DNA from: Dehalococcoidia bacterium | Lineage (GTDB): Bacteria > Chloroflexota > Dehalococcoidia > GIF9 > AB-539-J10 | Length of the DNA stretch: 34,150 nt | NCBI GenBank assembly: GCA_004377135.1 | Contig: SOHS01000160.1 | Span: 1 to 34,150 of the forward strand | Reading direction: 5' to 3' | Shown here: positions 14,981 to 23,232 of the stretch, piece by piece | Position numbering within the stretch: position 1 is the first letter of the stretch | How the letters are laid out: the number at the start of each line of letters is the position of its first letter | Notes under the pieces: generated by a model | What the model saw: only the letters and a program-made list of their open reading frames with translations | Told to the model about the DNA's origin: nothing | Database searches by the model: none | Program-made: the position numbers and the translations under genes

Positions 14981-17671
14981 TTGCAGCCGATAACCATTAC
15001 TCTTGATGGTCGTGAGGTAAGTGGCTATCCGGGGACGACCATCCTAGAACTGGCGAAGGAATCAGGTATAGATATCCCCACACTCTGTCATGCCCCTCAA
15101 CTAACTTCGGTTGGGGCTTGCCGTGTCTGTCTGGTAGAAGACGAACGAAATAGTACCTTATTGGCGTCTTGTGTTACACCGATAGCATCAGGGATGGTAA
15201 TCAACACGCATTCCCCGCGAGTTATAGAGCGCCGCAAGACCATAGTTAAGCTGATGCTTGCCAGCCATCCTGATTCTTGCTTGGTATGCGATAAAGGCAA
15301 TCGCTGCCAGCTACGCCAAATTGCCTCGGACCTGGGCATCGGATTGGTAGAGCTTCAAAGAATTCCCCAGATGGCTAGCATTGAGGAGGTCAACCCCTTC
15401 CTTGAACGGGATTTGAGCAAGTGCATATTGTGTGCCAAATGTATTCGCGCCTGCCAGGAACTAGTCGTTGAGGGTGCTATTGACTACTTTCAACGAGGAT
15501 TTACGACCATACCGGCGACACTGAACAATTTGCCGCTGGAAAATTCCGAGTGCACTTTCTGTGGAACTTGTGTGGCCCTGTGCCCTACAGGCGCGCTAAC
15601 TGAAAAGGAGAAAATATATAGAGGAACAACCCAGACTGTTGTCCAGACAACCTGTCCCTTCTGTGGCTGTGGCTGTAGCATTTGCCTGGAAGTCAAGGAT
15701 GGACATGTAGCGCGGATCACGCCGGGCAAGGAAAGATCGGTGCACAAAGGCACGCTATGTGTGAGGGGAAGCTATGGCTGTGATTTTATCCACAGCCCGG
15801 ATAGGTTGCTCAAACCCTTGGTCAAGAGTAATGGTAATTTTGAGGAACTGTCCTGGGAAGAAGCTTTAGAACTGGTAGGCACTCAATTCCAGCGAATAAA
15901 GGATGAATCTGGCTGTGACAGCCTAGCCATCCTGGGTTCCTCTAAGTGCACTAACGAAGAGAATTACCTTTTGCAGAGATTCGCCAGATCCGTGCTGGGC
16001 ACCAACAATATTGATAATGGCGGTCGCTTGTATAACTCTGCCAGCTGTGTCGGCCTGGGATCTTCACTTGGCTTCCCCGGTACTACAAACTATCTTAGCG
16101 GTCTGGAACAATCAGAGCTTATATTAGTTATTGGGGCCGATCCCAGTTCCTCAGCACCTGCCGTCGGTTATGCCATAAAGCGTGCTGTCAAAAGGCAAGG
16201 TGCCAAGTTACTGTTGATAGACCCTCGACAGACAAAGCTCCTTATGTTTGCCCATCTTTGGGTGCAACCCGAGGTTGGCACTGATGTGGCTCTTATAAAT
16301 GGCCTGGCCAAGGTGATTATCGACGAAGGCTTGCTGGACGAGGAATTCGTCGCCAGAAGTACGGATAACTTTGAAGCTTTTAACGAAGGCTTGAAAAAAT
16401 ATACCCTGGAGTATGTTGAGGAGACTACTGGTGTTTCAGGTCAACAAATTCGTGCTGCTGCTCGACTATACGCCAGGGCAAGCCGGGCAGCAATTGTCTA
16501 TGGCACAGGAATCACGCAGCATGTGACAGGAACTGACAGTGTGAAGGCTCTGGCAAACTTGGCGTTGCTGACGGGCAATATTGGGCATAAGAGAGGCGGC
16601 GTCTACGCGCTGCAAAGAGAAAACAATGGGCAAGGCGCCTGCGACATGGGAACATTACCCATATTCCTCCCCGGATATCAGAGTGTAGTGGACGCCCAGG
16701 CTAGGAGGAAGTTCGAAGAAAGTTGGGGAGTAAGCTCGCCGGCTGAGCCTGGGCTAACAGCCTTGGAAATCATGAAGCAAGCAAAAAAAGAAAAGATTAA
16801 GGGCATGTACATCGTAGGAGAAAATCCTGCCTTGAGCTTTCCAAATTCGAGACTCATTATTGAGATTCTAGCCTCCATCGATTTCCTGGTAGTCCAGGAC
16901 ATGTTCCTTACGGAAACGGCTAAACTGGCAAACGTGGTTTTACCTGCGGCAAGCTTCGCCGAAAAGGACGGGACATTCACCAACTTCGAGGGGAGGGTAC
17001 AAAGGGTGCAAAAGGCAATCCCTCCTCTGGGCGAAAGTTTGCCAGACTGGGAGATAATCCTGCGACTGGCTGACAAAATCGGGGCTCCGATGCCATATTC
17101 CTCTCCCCAACAAGTTATGGACGAAATAGTTGACACTTGTCAGCTAGCAACCTATAGCTCATATGAAGGGAATGGCCATACAGAGCCAGAGGCGCAGAGC
17201 CTGTATCAGGCTGAGTCGAGTAGCCATTGGGGAGTCGGGCGCATACATGGGGGGCAGTTCCCGAAAGGGTTTGCCCGCTTTTGCCCGGTTGCGTATGTTC
17301 CACCGACAAAGGCGAAGAAGGGCTATCCCTTTACCTTGCTAACCGGGGGTATCCCTAATCATTTCGGCACTGGCTCTAGAAGCTCCAGGTCTACGCGATT
17401 GAAGAAATTCTCCCCGGAGGCTTTTGTGGAAATTTGTGAGTCTGACGCCAGAAAACTTGCCATCACTGTGGGTGAGAAGGTCAAGGTCATCTCACCTGTA
17501 GGCGAGGTGACTACAATAGCCAAGATTACCGATACACTACGTCAGGGGATGCTTTTTATGCCAGTTTCATACCCAGAGACTCCGGTTAATGAGCTATTCG
17601 ACATTGTCTTAAATTCCGAAACAAAAGCGCCTTCACTGAAAGCATGCAGCGTAAAAATAGAGAAATTGTAA
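14981..17671 (+). CDS. FdhA/NuoG-like Fe-S and molybdopterin-fold subunit with altered active site
   Basis: The 896-residue protein has a [2Fe-2S] domain (CHAPQLTSVGACRVCLVE), the NuoG-type HPDSCLVCDKGNRC site, two [4Fe-4S] motifs (CILCAKCIRACQ, CTFCGTCVALCP), a fourth cluster site (CPFCGCGC, C225 on) and full molybdopterin-oxidoreductase and dinucleotide-binding domains. This is the architecture of the alpha subunit of NAD-linked formate dehydrogenases. However, where those have Cys/Sec-His after ARL, this one reads RLYNSASCVG, so the metal ligand is Tyr351 and the His is Asn352. The formate-binding Arg of 'PLRGQNN' is Gln545 in ALQRENN, and the Lys of CVKG is Arg262. Formate oxidation therefore looks unlikely. 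AAGGAGG lies 8 bases before TTG 14981; the ATG at 14963 sits just before that site. It leads the nuoE/nuoF/met gene set. Confidence 0.85.
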   Translation: MQPITITLDGREVSGYPGTTILELAKESGIDIPTLCHAPQLTSVGACRVCLVEDERNSTLLASCVTPIASGMVINTHSPRVIERRKTIVKLMLASHPDSCLVCDKGNRCQLRQIASDLGIGLVELQRIPQMASIEEVNPFLERDLSKCILCAKCIRACQELVVEGAIDYFQRGFTTIPATLNNLPLENSECTFCGTCVALCPTGALTEKEKIYRGTTQTVVQTTCPFCGCGCSICLEVKDGHVARITPGKERSVHKGTLCVRGSYGCDFIHSPDRLLKPLVKSNGNFEELSWEEALELVGTQFQRIKDESGCDSLAILGSSKCTNEENYLLQRFARSVLGTNNIDNGGRLYNSASCVGLGSSLGFPGTTNYLSGLEQSELILVIGADPSSSAPAVGYAIKRAVKRQGAKLLLIDPRQTKLLMFAHLWVQPEVGTDVALINGLAKVIIDEGLLDEEFVARSTDNFEAFNEGLKKYTLEYVEETTGVSGQQIRAAARLYARASRAAIVYGTGITQHVTGTDSVKALANLALLTGNIGHKRGGVYALQRENNGQGACDMGTLPIFLPGYQSVVDAQARRKFEESWGVSSPAEPGLTALEIMKQAKKEKIKGMYIVGENPALSFPNSRLIIEILASIDFLVVQDMFLTETAKLANVVLPAASFAEKDGTFTNFEGRVQRVQKAIPPLGESLPDWEIILRLADKIGAPMPYSSPQQVMDEIVDTCQLATYSSYEGNGHTEPEAQSLYQAESSSHWGVGRIHGGQFPKGFARFCPVAYVPPTKAKKGYPFTLLTGGIPNHFGTGSRSSRSTRLKKFSPEAFVEICESDARKLAITVGEKVKVISPVGEVTTIAKITDTLRQGMLFMPVSYPETPVNELFDIVLNSETKAPSLKACSVKIEKL

Positions 17672-17677
17672 CACCTC

Positions 17678-17710
17678 GGCTTGTCTTCGACAAAAGGATG
17701 GGGACAAGCC
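17678..17710 (+). promoter_or_regulatory. Intergenic hairpin with two alternative pairings
   Basis: GGCTTGTC (17678-17685) pairs with GACAAGCC (17703-17710). The inner part TTGTC-TTC-GACAA (17681-17693) can fold instead; the two stems exclude each other. No T-run follows. It lies between the FdhA-like and NuoE-like genes and could be a processing or stability element. No function is proved. Confidence 0.35.
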
Positions 17711-17750
17711 CCCGTGCTACTTAATATAAGAATAGAAAGGGTGAGGCTTC

Positions 17751-18242
17751 ATGAATAAAGCGAAGACCATCACAAAGGCTGACCTGGCACGAATTAATAT
17801 CATCATTTCTGAATATAGTAGTCAGCAGAAGTGGGCAATGATACCGCTGCTGCAAAAAATCCAAAGTGAGTTCGGGTTTATCCCTCCTCAGTCTGTACCA
17901 TTTATAGCCAGAAGCTTGGGGGTTTTCCCCAGTCAGGTACAAGGGGTGATTAGTTTTTATACCCAGCTCTACACTCAGCCACGAGGCAAAAAAATTGTCA
18001 GAGTTTGTCGAGGGACAGCTTGCCATGTGCGGGGAGGAAAGACGATACTGAAATTGGTTAAGCAGCACCTGGATATAGAAGAGGGCGAGACTACCCCTGA
18101 TTTTGAATACACACTGGAAACCGTAGCCTGTATCGGCGTCTGTGCCCTAGCGCCTAATATGGTCGTTAGTGACCATGTCCACGGTCATATGAACCCCAAA
18201 AAAGTGGAGCAACTGTTTAAGCATCAAGAGGGTGAAAAGTAA
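17751..18242 (+). CDS. NuoE/HydC-like [2Fe-2S] thioredoxin-fold subunit
   Basis: The 163-residue protein matches the 24-kDa subunit of complex I and of NAD-linked hydrogenases and formate dehydrogenases. The N-terminal helical part contains MIPLLQKIQSEFGFIPPQS. The cluster ligands are CRGTAC (first pair) and CIGVCALAPNM (second pair), spaced as in the family. It passes electrons between the NuoF-type flavin subunit and the larger Fe-S subunit. GGGTGAGG precedes the ATG. Its stop is one base before the most likely start of the next gene, which implies coupled translation. Confidence 0.92.
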   Translation: MNKAKTITKADLARINIIISEYSSQQKWAMIPLLQKIQSEFGFIPPQSVPFIARSLGVFPSQVQGVISFYTQLYTQPRGKKIVRVCRGTACHVRGGKTILKLVKQHLDIEEGETTPDFEYTLETVACIGVCALAPNMVVSDHVHGHMNPKKVEQLFKHQEGEK

Positions 18243-18243
18243 T

Positions 18244-21200
18244 ATGGAAAGCCATTGCACCATTTTTATTTGTCAGGGAACAGGATGCCTCTCCAGCAGC
18301 TCTGAAGCTGTCTATGATGCGCTTAAAGAAGAAATAAAACGGCAAAGGATAAGCTATGCCGAGGTGGATTTCACTGGTTGTCACGGCTTTTGCGAGCAGG
18401 GTCCTAATGTAGTCATTGAACCTGAAGGTATTTTCTATACCCATGTCCAGGCCGAGGATGCTCCAGAAATTGTCACTTCTCATCTTCGAGATGGCAAGCC
18501 TGTGGAACGCCTTTTCTACCATGATCCGGTAACTGGCGAAGCCATACCACGCTATTCAGAGATAAACTTCTACAAAAAGCAGCAGCGTGTCATTCTGCGA
18601 AATTGCGGGCAAATCAACCCGGAAAAAATTGAGCATTACATTGATCGTGGAGGTTATCAGGCGTTGAGAAAGGCTCTTCTAATAACTTCCGAGCAGGTTA
18701 TTGAGGAGATTAAGAAATCTGGCCTTCGCGGGCGAGGTGGCGCTGGTTTTCCCACCGGCCTCAAGTGGGAGTTTTGCCGTAATGCTCCCGGAGAAAAGAA
18801 ATACGTCATCTGCAATGCCGATGAAGGCGACCCCGGTGCTTTTATGGACCGCTCCATCCTGGAAGCAGATCCCCACGCTGTCGTTGAGGGGCTGACCATT
18901 GCTGGATATGCCATGGGTGCCAATGAGGGCTACATCTATGTCCGTGCTGAGTATCCCTTAGCAGTAAAGCGAGTTCACACTGCCTTAGAGCAAGCCCGAC
19001 AAAGGGGCTTTTTGGGTAAAGATATTCTCGGCTCAGGCTTTGATTTTGTGGTGCACATCAAAGAAGGCGCCGGGGCCTTTGTTTGTGGCGAGGAAACAGC
19101 TCTAATGGCTTCCATTGAGAGCCGACGGGGCATGCCTCGTCCCCGCCCCCCATTTCCCGCCCAATCAGGTCTGGAAGGAAAGCCTACTACTATCAATAAT
19201 GTAAAGAGTCTGGCTTCCATTCCCGTTATCATTGATCGAGGGGCTGATTGGTTCGCCGGCATAGGTACCGAAAAGAGCAAAGGGACGGCTGTCTTTGCCC
19301 TCACGGGGAAGATTGCCAACAGTGGGTTGGTGGAGGTACCTATGGGCACTCCCCTATCCACCATTATTTTTGATGTCGGGGGTGGTATCCCCCGGAGCAA
19401 GCAGTTTAAGGCGGTGCAGACGGGTGGTCCTTCAGGTGGCTGTATTCCTGCCCGGTTTCTCGATTCCCCCGTGGAATATGAAACACTGGCTCAATTAGGT
19501 TCGATTATGGGCTCTGGCGGTATGGTGGTGCTGGACGAGACCACCTGTATGGTAGAGATAGCCAGGTATTTCTTGAGCTTCACTCAATCTGAGTCCTGTG
19601 GGAAGTGTGTCCCTTGCCGCCTGGGAACCAGACAAATGCTAGAAATACTGACCAGAATCACTCAGGGCAAAGGACGTGAAGAGGATATGGATACTCTGCT
19701 TACCATAGCCAAGACAGTTAAGGAATGCTCGCTCTGTGGTCTGGGACAGACCTGTCCCAACCCCGTGCTCACCACCATTGAGTACTTCAGAGATGAATAT
19801 GAAACCCACATACAAGAAAAGAAATGCCCGGCTGCTGTCTGCGATGCCCTCATGATATCACCGTGTCAGCATACCTGTCCTGTAGGAATCAATGTTCCCA
19901 AATATGTGGCTCAAATTGCTGACTGTGAGTACCTGGAGGCTGTCAACACCATCAGGGAGCGTAATCCCTTCCCCGCTATTTGCGGCCGCATCTGCCATCA
20001 TCCCTGCGAGGGGAGATGCCGCCGCGGGGAACTCGACGACTCTGTAGCTATCAGGGCGCTTAAGCGCTTTGCCGCCGACTGGTATTTTGACCACATTGGG
20101 GAATTACCTGAACCAGAACCCTTTCCCCTGACTCACAGCCAAAAAGTAGCAGTAGTAGGAGCGGGACCTACAGGGCTGTCCTGCGCCTACTTTCTGGCTC
20201 AGATGGGCTATCCTGTCACGGTCTTCGAAGCCCTCCCCCTAGGCGGGGGCATGCTCTCGGTAGCTATACCTGACTTCCGCTTGCCGCGGGAGGTTATTGA
20301 AAAGGAGATAGATTATATCGCCAAGCGGGGAGTGGAGATAAAATACGACACGCCAATCAATGTAAATTTCACCATAGAAGATATCAAAGATAGTGGCTTT
20401 GAAGCTGTCTTTATTGCCGCTGGGGCTCAAAAGAGCCAGATTATTGGTATACCCGGAGAATTGGAGGACATTGAGGGCTTCTACTATGGTTTGAGATTTC
20501 TCAGAGATGTGAAGTTTGGTAAGTCTATTAAGATTGGACGCAGGGTAGCTGTTATCGGGGGTGGTAATGTAGCCCTTGACTCTTCGCGCACAGCTCTTCG
20601 CCTTGGTGCCGATGAGGTGAGTATCTTTTACCGTCGGTCGCGGGAAGAGATGCCGGTAACTGAGGTGGAGTATGATGAGACTCTGGCTGAAGGCGTCCAG
20701 GTTAATTTCCTCGTCAGCCCCACCCGCCTGGCAAGCGATGACTGGAAAGTGACCGGTTTACAGTGTGTCCACATGAAGCTGGGTGAGCCTGATGCCGGTG
20801 GACGCCGTCGCCCAATTCCTGTTCCTGGCTCAGAGTTTTTTGCTCCAGCGGATACCGTCATTGCTGCTGTGGGGCAGGCTCCAGACCTGTCGTTTTTACC
20901 CCCGGATAGTGCTCTTGAGCGTACTCGGTGGGAAACGCTGGCGGTTGATGAAAACAAATTAGCTACTAATGTTTCCGGGGTCTTTGCTGGGGGGGATTTT
21001 GTCTCCGGGCCGGGCATGGTTATAGAAGCTATTGCAGCTGGCCGGAGAGGGGCCATCGCCATAGACAAATATCTCCAGGGCGATACCTCACGGGTCGAGA
21101 TGTACGACCTGAAGCCCAGCGTCATTGAAGAAGAAGTAATTAGAGAGGAAGAAGAAAGCTGGGAACCACAATTCAGGCCGGAAACACCCCATCTCCCTCT

Positions 21201-21303
21201 CCAGGAGAGGAAAGGTAGCTTTAAAGAGATAGAACTGAGCCTTTCTGAGGAGAAGGCGAGACAGGAGGCTAAGCGTTGCTTAAGATGCGACTTGGAAAAG
21301 TAA
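18244..21303 (+). CDS. NuoF-GltD/NfnB-type fusion flavoprotein
   Basis: This very large protein has about 1019 residues (1023 if the GTG at 18232 is used). In order: a thioredoxin-like [2Fe-2S] domain (FICQGTGC ... FTGCHGFCEQGP, residues 1-90); the NuoF FMN/NADH core (GLRGRGGAGFPTGLKW, CNADEGDPGAFMDRSI, GANEGYIYVRAEYP) and its [4Fe-4S] site (ESCGKCVPCRLGTRQM ... CSLCG); a GltD/dihydropyrimidine-dehydrogenase-type Fe-S domain (CQHTCPVGINVP ... CGRICHHPCEGRCRRG, about 540-610); and a GltD/NfnB-like FAD and NAD(P) domain (VAVVGAGPTGLSCAYFLAQM ... VAVIGGGNVALDSSRTALRL ... VFAGGDFVSGPGMVIEAI). It ends in ARQEAKRCLRC. Two pyridine-nucleotide flavin centres in one chain suggest transfer between NADH and a second carrier, with possible bifurcation. 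That is inference. Confidence 0.9.
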   Translation: MESHCTIFICQGTGCLSSSSEAVYDALKEEIKRQRISYAEVDFTGCHGFCEQGPNVVIEPEGIFYTHVQAEDAPEIVTSHLRDGKPVERLFYHDPVTGEAIPRYSEINFYKKQQRVILRNCGQINPEKIEHYIDRGGYQALRKALLITSEQVIEEIKKSGLRGRGGAGFPTGLKWEFCRNAPGEKKYVICNADEGDPGAFMDRSILEADPHAVVEGLTIAGYAMGANEGYIYVRAEYPLAVKRVHTALEQARQRGFLGKDILGSGFDFVVHIKEGAGAFVCGEETALMASIESRRGMPRPRPPFPAQSGLEGKPTTINNVKSLASIPVIIDRGADWFAGIGTEKSKGTAVFALTGKIANSGLVEVPMGTPLSTIIFDVGGGIPRSKQFKAVQTGGPSGGCIPARFLDSPVEYETLAQLGSIMGSGGMVVLDETTCMVEIARYFLSFTQSESCGKCVPCRLGTRQMLEILTRITQGKGREEDMDTLLTIAKTVKECSLCGLGQTCPNPVLTTIEYFRDEYETHIQEKKCPAAVCDALMISPCQHTCPVGINVPKYVAQIADCEYLEAVNTIRERNPFPAICGRICHHPCEGRCRRGELDDSVAIRALKRFAADWYFDHIGELPEPEPFPLTHSQKVAVVGAGPTGLSCAYFLAQMGYPVTVFEALPLGGGMLSVAIPDFRLPREVIEKEIDYIAKRGVEIKYDTPINVNFTIEDIKDSGFEAVFIAAGAQKSQIIGIPGELEDIEGFYYGLRFLRDVKFGKSIKIGRRVAVIGGGNVALDSSRTALRLGADEVSIFYRRSREEMPVTEVEYDETLAEGVQVNFLVSPTRLASDDWKVTGLQCVHMKLGEPDAGGRRRPIPVPGSEFFAPADTVIAAVGQAPDLSFLPPDSALERTRWETLAVDENKLATNVSGVFAGGDFVSGPGMVIEAIAAGRRGAIAIDKYLQGDTSRVEMYDLKPSVIEEEVIREEEESWEPQFRPETPHLPLQERKGSFKEIELSLSEEKARQEAKRCLRCDLEK

Positions 21304-21322
21304 AAATAAGCGTTTACCAGAT

Positions 21323-21398
21323 GTCATTGCGAGGAGCGTTAGCGACGAAGCAATCTCGACGGTTGATGCTTAGATTGCTTCGCCTCGCTCGCAATGAC
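21323..21398. repeat. Palindromic intergenic element
   Basis: Arms beginning GTCATTGCGAGGAGCG and ending CGCTCGCAATGAC form a long imperfect inverted repeat of about 76 bases, with AAGCAATCT/AGATTGCTT as the inner arms. The sequence type (ATTGCGAGGAGC...GCAATGAC) is a recognisable dispersed palindrome found in many environmental bacterial genomes. It sits between the NuoF-GltD fusion and metV and could fold in RNA as a strong hairpin. Confidence 0.75.
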
Positions 21399-21439
21399 TT
21401 AGAATTTCGAGTTTGTATTTTTGACGTGGGAGGTCAGGC

Positions 21440-22084
21440 ATGAAATCTATTACTAAACAAAAGACTTTTGAGGAAATCGAACAGCAGTTAGACGGGTTTG
21501 ACCGGGTGTATATTGCTGGTTGTGGCACATGCGCCACAATGACTAAAACTGGTGGGCGGGAAGAGGTCTTGGAAATGAGGGAGCGTCTACAAGAACTGGG
21601 CAAGTTAGTCACCGGCTGGATAGTTATCCCTACCGCCTGTGATGAGATGACCGAAGTAGCTGTTAAAGAAAATAATGGAGCCATTCAGAATGCCAAATGT
21701 ATTCTGGTCATGTCCTGTGCTTTAGGAGTGCATAAGCTGAGTACCTATATTGACAAGCCGGTCATTCCAGCCCTGGATACTCTTTTCATAGGCGTCGAGG
21801 ATGGTCCGGGCTGTTTTCAAGAGGTTTGTGCCCAGTGTGGTCAGTGCGTCCTGGGAGAGACTGCTGGCATCTGTCCCCTGACGGCATGTCACAAAGGTTT
21901 GCTGAACGGCCCATGTGGTGGCACCGACAATGGTAAGTGCGAGGTGGATAAGGAAAAGGATTGTGGCTGGACTCTCATATATCAACGACTAAAAGAACAG
22001 GGCCGGCTTGATTTGATGCGTAAGTATCATTCCCCCAGAGATTGCAACGTGGCACCCAGGCCGCGAACGGCCAGGATTACATGA
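21440..22084 (+). CDS. metV: MetV-type Fe-S/zinc partner of methylene-THF reductase
   Basis: The 214-residue protein matches the MTHFR C-terminal-domain family (MetV), found next to MetF in acetogens. It is Cys-rich: IAGCGTCATM near residue 27, VCAQCGQCVLGETAGICPLTAC, and GLLNGPCGGTDNGKCEVDKEKDCGW near residue 150-175. In acetogens MetV binds Fe-S and passes electrons to MetF. GGGAGG lies 7 bases before the ATG. The stop is 10 bases before metF, with the metF ribosome site overlapping it, so the two are coupled. The gene follows the NuoF-GltD fusion on the same strand; only the palindrome lies between. Confidence 0.88.
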   Translation: MKSITKQKTFEEIEQQLDGFDRVYIAGCGTCATMTKTGGREEVLEMRERLQELGKLVTGWIVIPTACDEMTEVAVKENNGAIQNAKCILVMSCALGVHKLSTYIDKPVIPALDTLFIGVEDGPGCFQEVCAQCGQCVLGETAGICPLTACHKGLLNGPCGGTDNGKCEVDKEKDCGWTLIYQRLKEQGRLDLMRKYHSPRDCNVAPRPRTARIT

Positions 22085-22094
22085 AGGAGGAGCT

Positions 22095-22985
22095 ATGGCA
22101 CCGAGTTTTAGGGAAGTTCTCAAATCTGATAAATTTATAATAACCAGCGAAATCGGTCCACCAAAGGGGACGAACATTGAGAAGATGCTCCACCATATTG
22201 ACCTTCTCAAGGATAAAGTAGATGCGCTGAACGTCACTGACCACCAGAGTTCCGTAATGCGCTTTCCCTCCATTGGTGGCTGCCTGGCCATCAAGGAGAA
22301 AGGTGGCGAGCCTATATTACAGGTGACCTGCCGCGACCGTAATCGCCTTTCCCTTCAAGCCGAGCTTCTCTTCGCATACACCAGAGGCATAAGAAATGTC
22401 CTCTGCCTAACTGGAGATGCTGTTTTAGTTGGCGACCATAAGGAGGCCAAGGGCGTTTTCGACCTGGATTCAGCACAGTTGCTGAAGACAATTCGACAGA
22501 TGGAAGCGGGCAAAGACCTGGGAGGGAATGAACTCGACGGGGCTGTGGAGTTCTGTGCCGGAGCCATAGTCACACCTGAAGCAAACCCGATTGAGCCTCA
22601 GTTAATCAAGTTTGAAAAGAAGATTGAAGCCGGTGCCGAATTCTTTCAGACGCAAGCCATCTATGACCTGGACAAATTTGCTAAGTTTATGGAATATGCC
22701 CGCCAATTCCCGGTCAAGATATTAGCTGGCATTATTCTGCTTGTGTCAGCCAGGATGGCGAAATATATGACCGAAAATGTCCCGGGCGTCTCTGTGCCCC
22801 AGAACTTGATTGACGAGTTAGCGGCTGCCCCCAAAGGCGAGGCAATCAATAAAGGTATAGAAATCGCGGGCCGGATGATTACCACTCTGGAAAAAGAATC
22901 AATATGCGATGGAGTCCATGTCATGGCTATAGGCCGGGAAGAGGTGGTGCCGGATATCCTGAAAGCGGCTGGACTCGCTACCTAG
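22095..22985 (+). CDS. metF: 5,10-methylenetetrahydrofolate reductase
   Basis: The 296-residue TIM-barrel flavoprotein reduces methylene-THF to methyl-THF, the last reduction of the methyl branch of the Wood-Ljungdahl pathway. Family landmarks are the N-terminal acidic residue in ITSEIGPPKGTN, NVTDHQ, LQVTCRDRNR, NVLCLTGDAVLVGDH, FCAGAIVTPEANP and FFQTQAIYDLDKF. A strong AAGGAGG precedes the ATG. It lacks the long regulatory domain of eukaryotic enzymes and depends on MetV and a partner for electrons. Here the likely partner is the Nuo-like set encoded directly upstream. A hairpin repeat begins at the stop codon and may end the transcript. Confidence 0.92.
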   Translation: MAPSFREVLKSDKFIITSEIGPPKGTNIEKMLHHIDLLKDKVDALNVTDHQSSVMRFPSIGGCLAIKEKGGEPILQVTCRDRNRLSLQAELLFAYTRGIRNVLCLTGDAVLVGDHKEAKGVFDLDSAQLLKTIRQMEAGKDLGGNELDGAVEFCAGAIVTPEANPIEPQLIKFEKKIEAGAEFFQTQAIYDLDKFAKFMEYARQFPVKILAGIILLVSARMAKYMTENVPGVSVPQNLIDELAAAPKGEAINKGIEIAGRMITTLEKESICDGVHVMAIGREEVVPDILKAAGLAT

Positions 22986-23032
22986 TACCCCATGTAGCTA
23001 GTAGAAAAGGCAGAGACCGCTTGCCTCCTTTC
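22984..23032 (+). repeat. Dispersed hairpin repeat, copy 1
   Basis: The repeat starts AGTACCCCATGTAGCTAGTAG and ends CTTGCCTCCTTTC, with arms AAAAGGCA and TGCCTCCTTT. Copies 2 and 3 are at 23946-23995 and 33726-33773. It begins at the metF stop codon. Confidence 0.75.
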
Positions 23033-23232
23033 AACCTCCAATATTATTTCTCTATCTTATATCTTGTCAATACTTAATTATGTTAATACTAATCCGGAAA
23101 AACGCTTGGCAATGTGCGGGGGGTGATACAGTATAAATTAAGATTTTGAGCAACTAAATTATTACTAGTGCATTATATTTATTGAGGTATGCTTAGTTTT
23201 TCCATTGGCTAATATGGATTTAAGCGAAGAAT

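Noticed and set aside
14981..17671. Plain annotation as a catalytic formate dehydrogenase
   Set aside because: Cys/Sec, His, Arg and Lys of the active site are replaced, although the overall match is strong.
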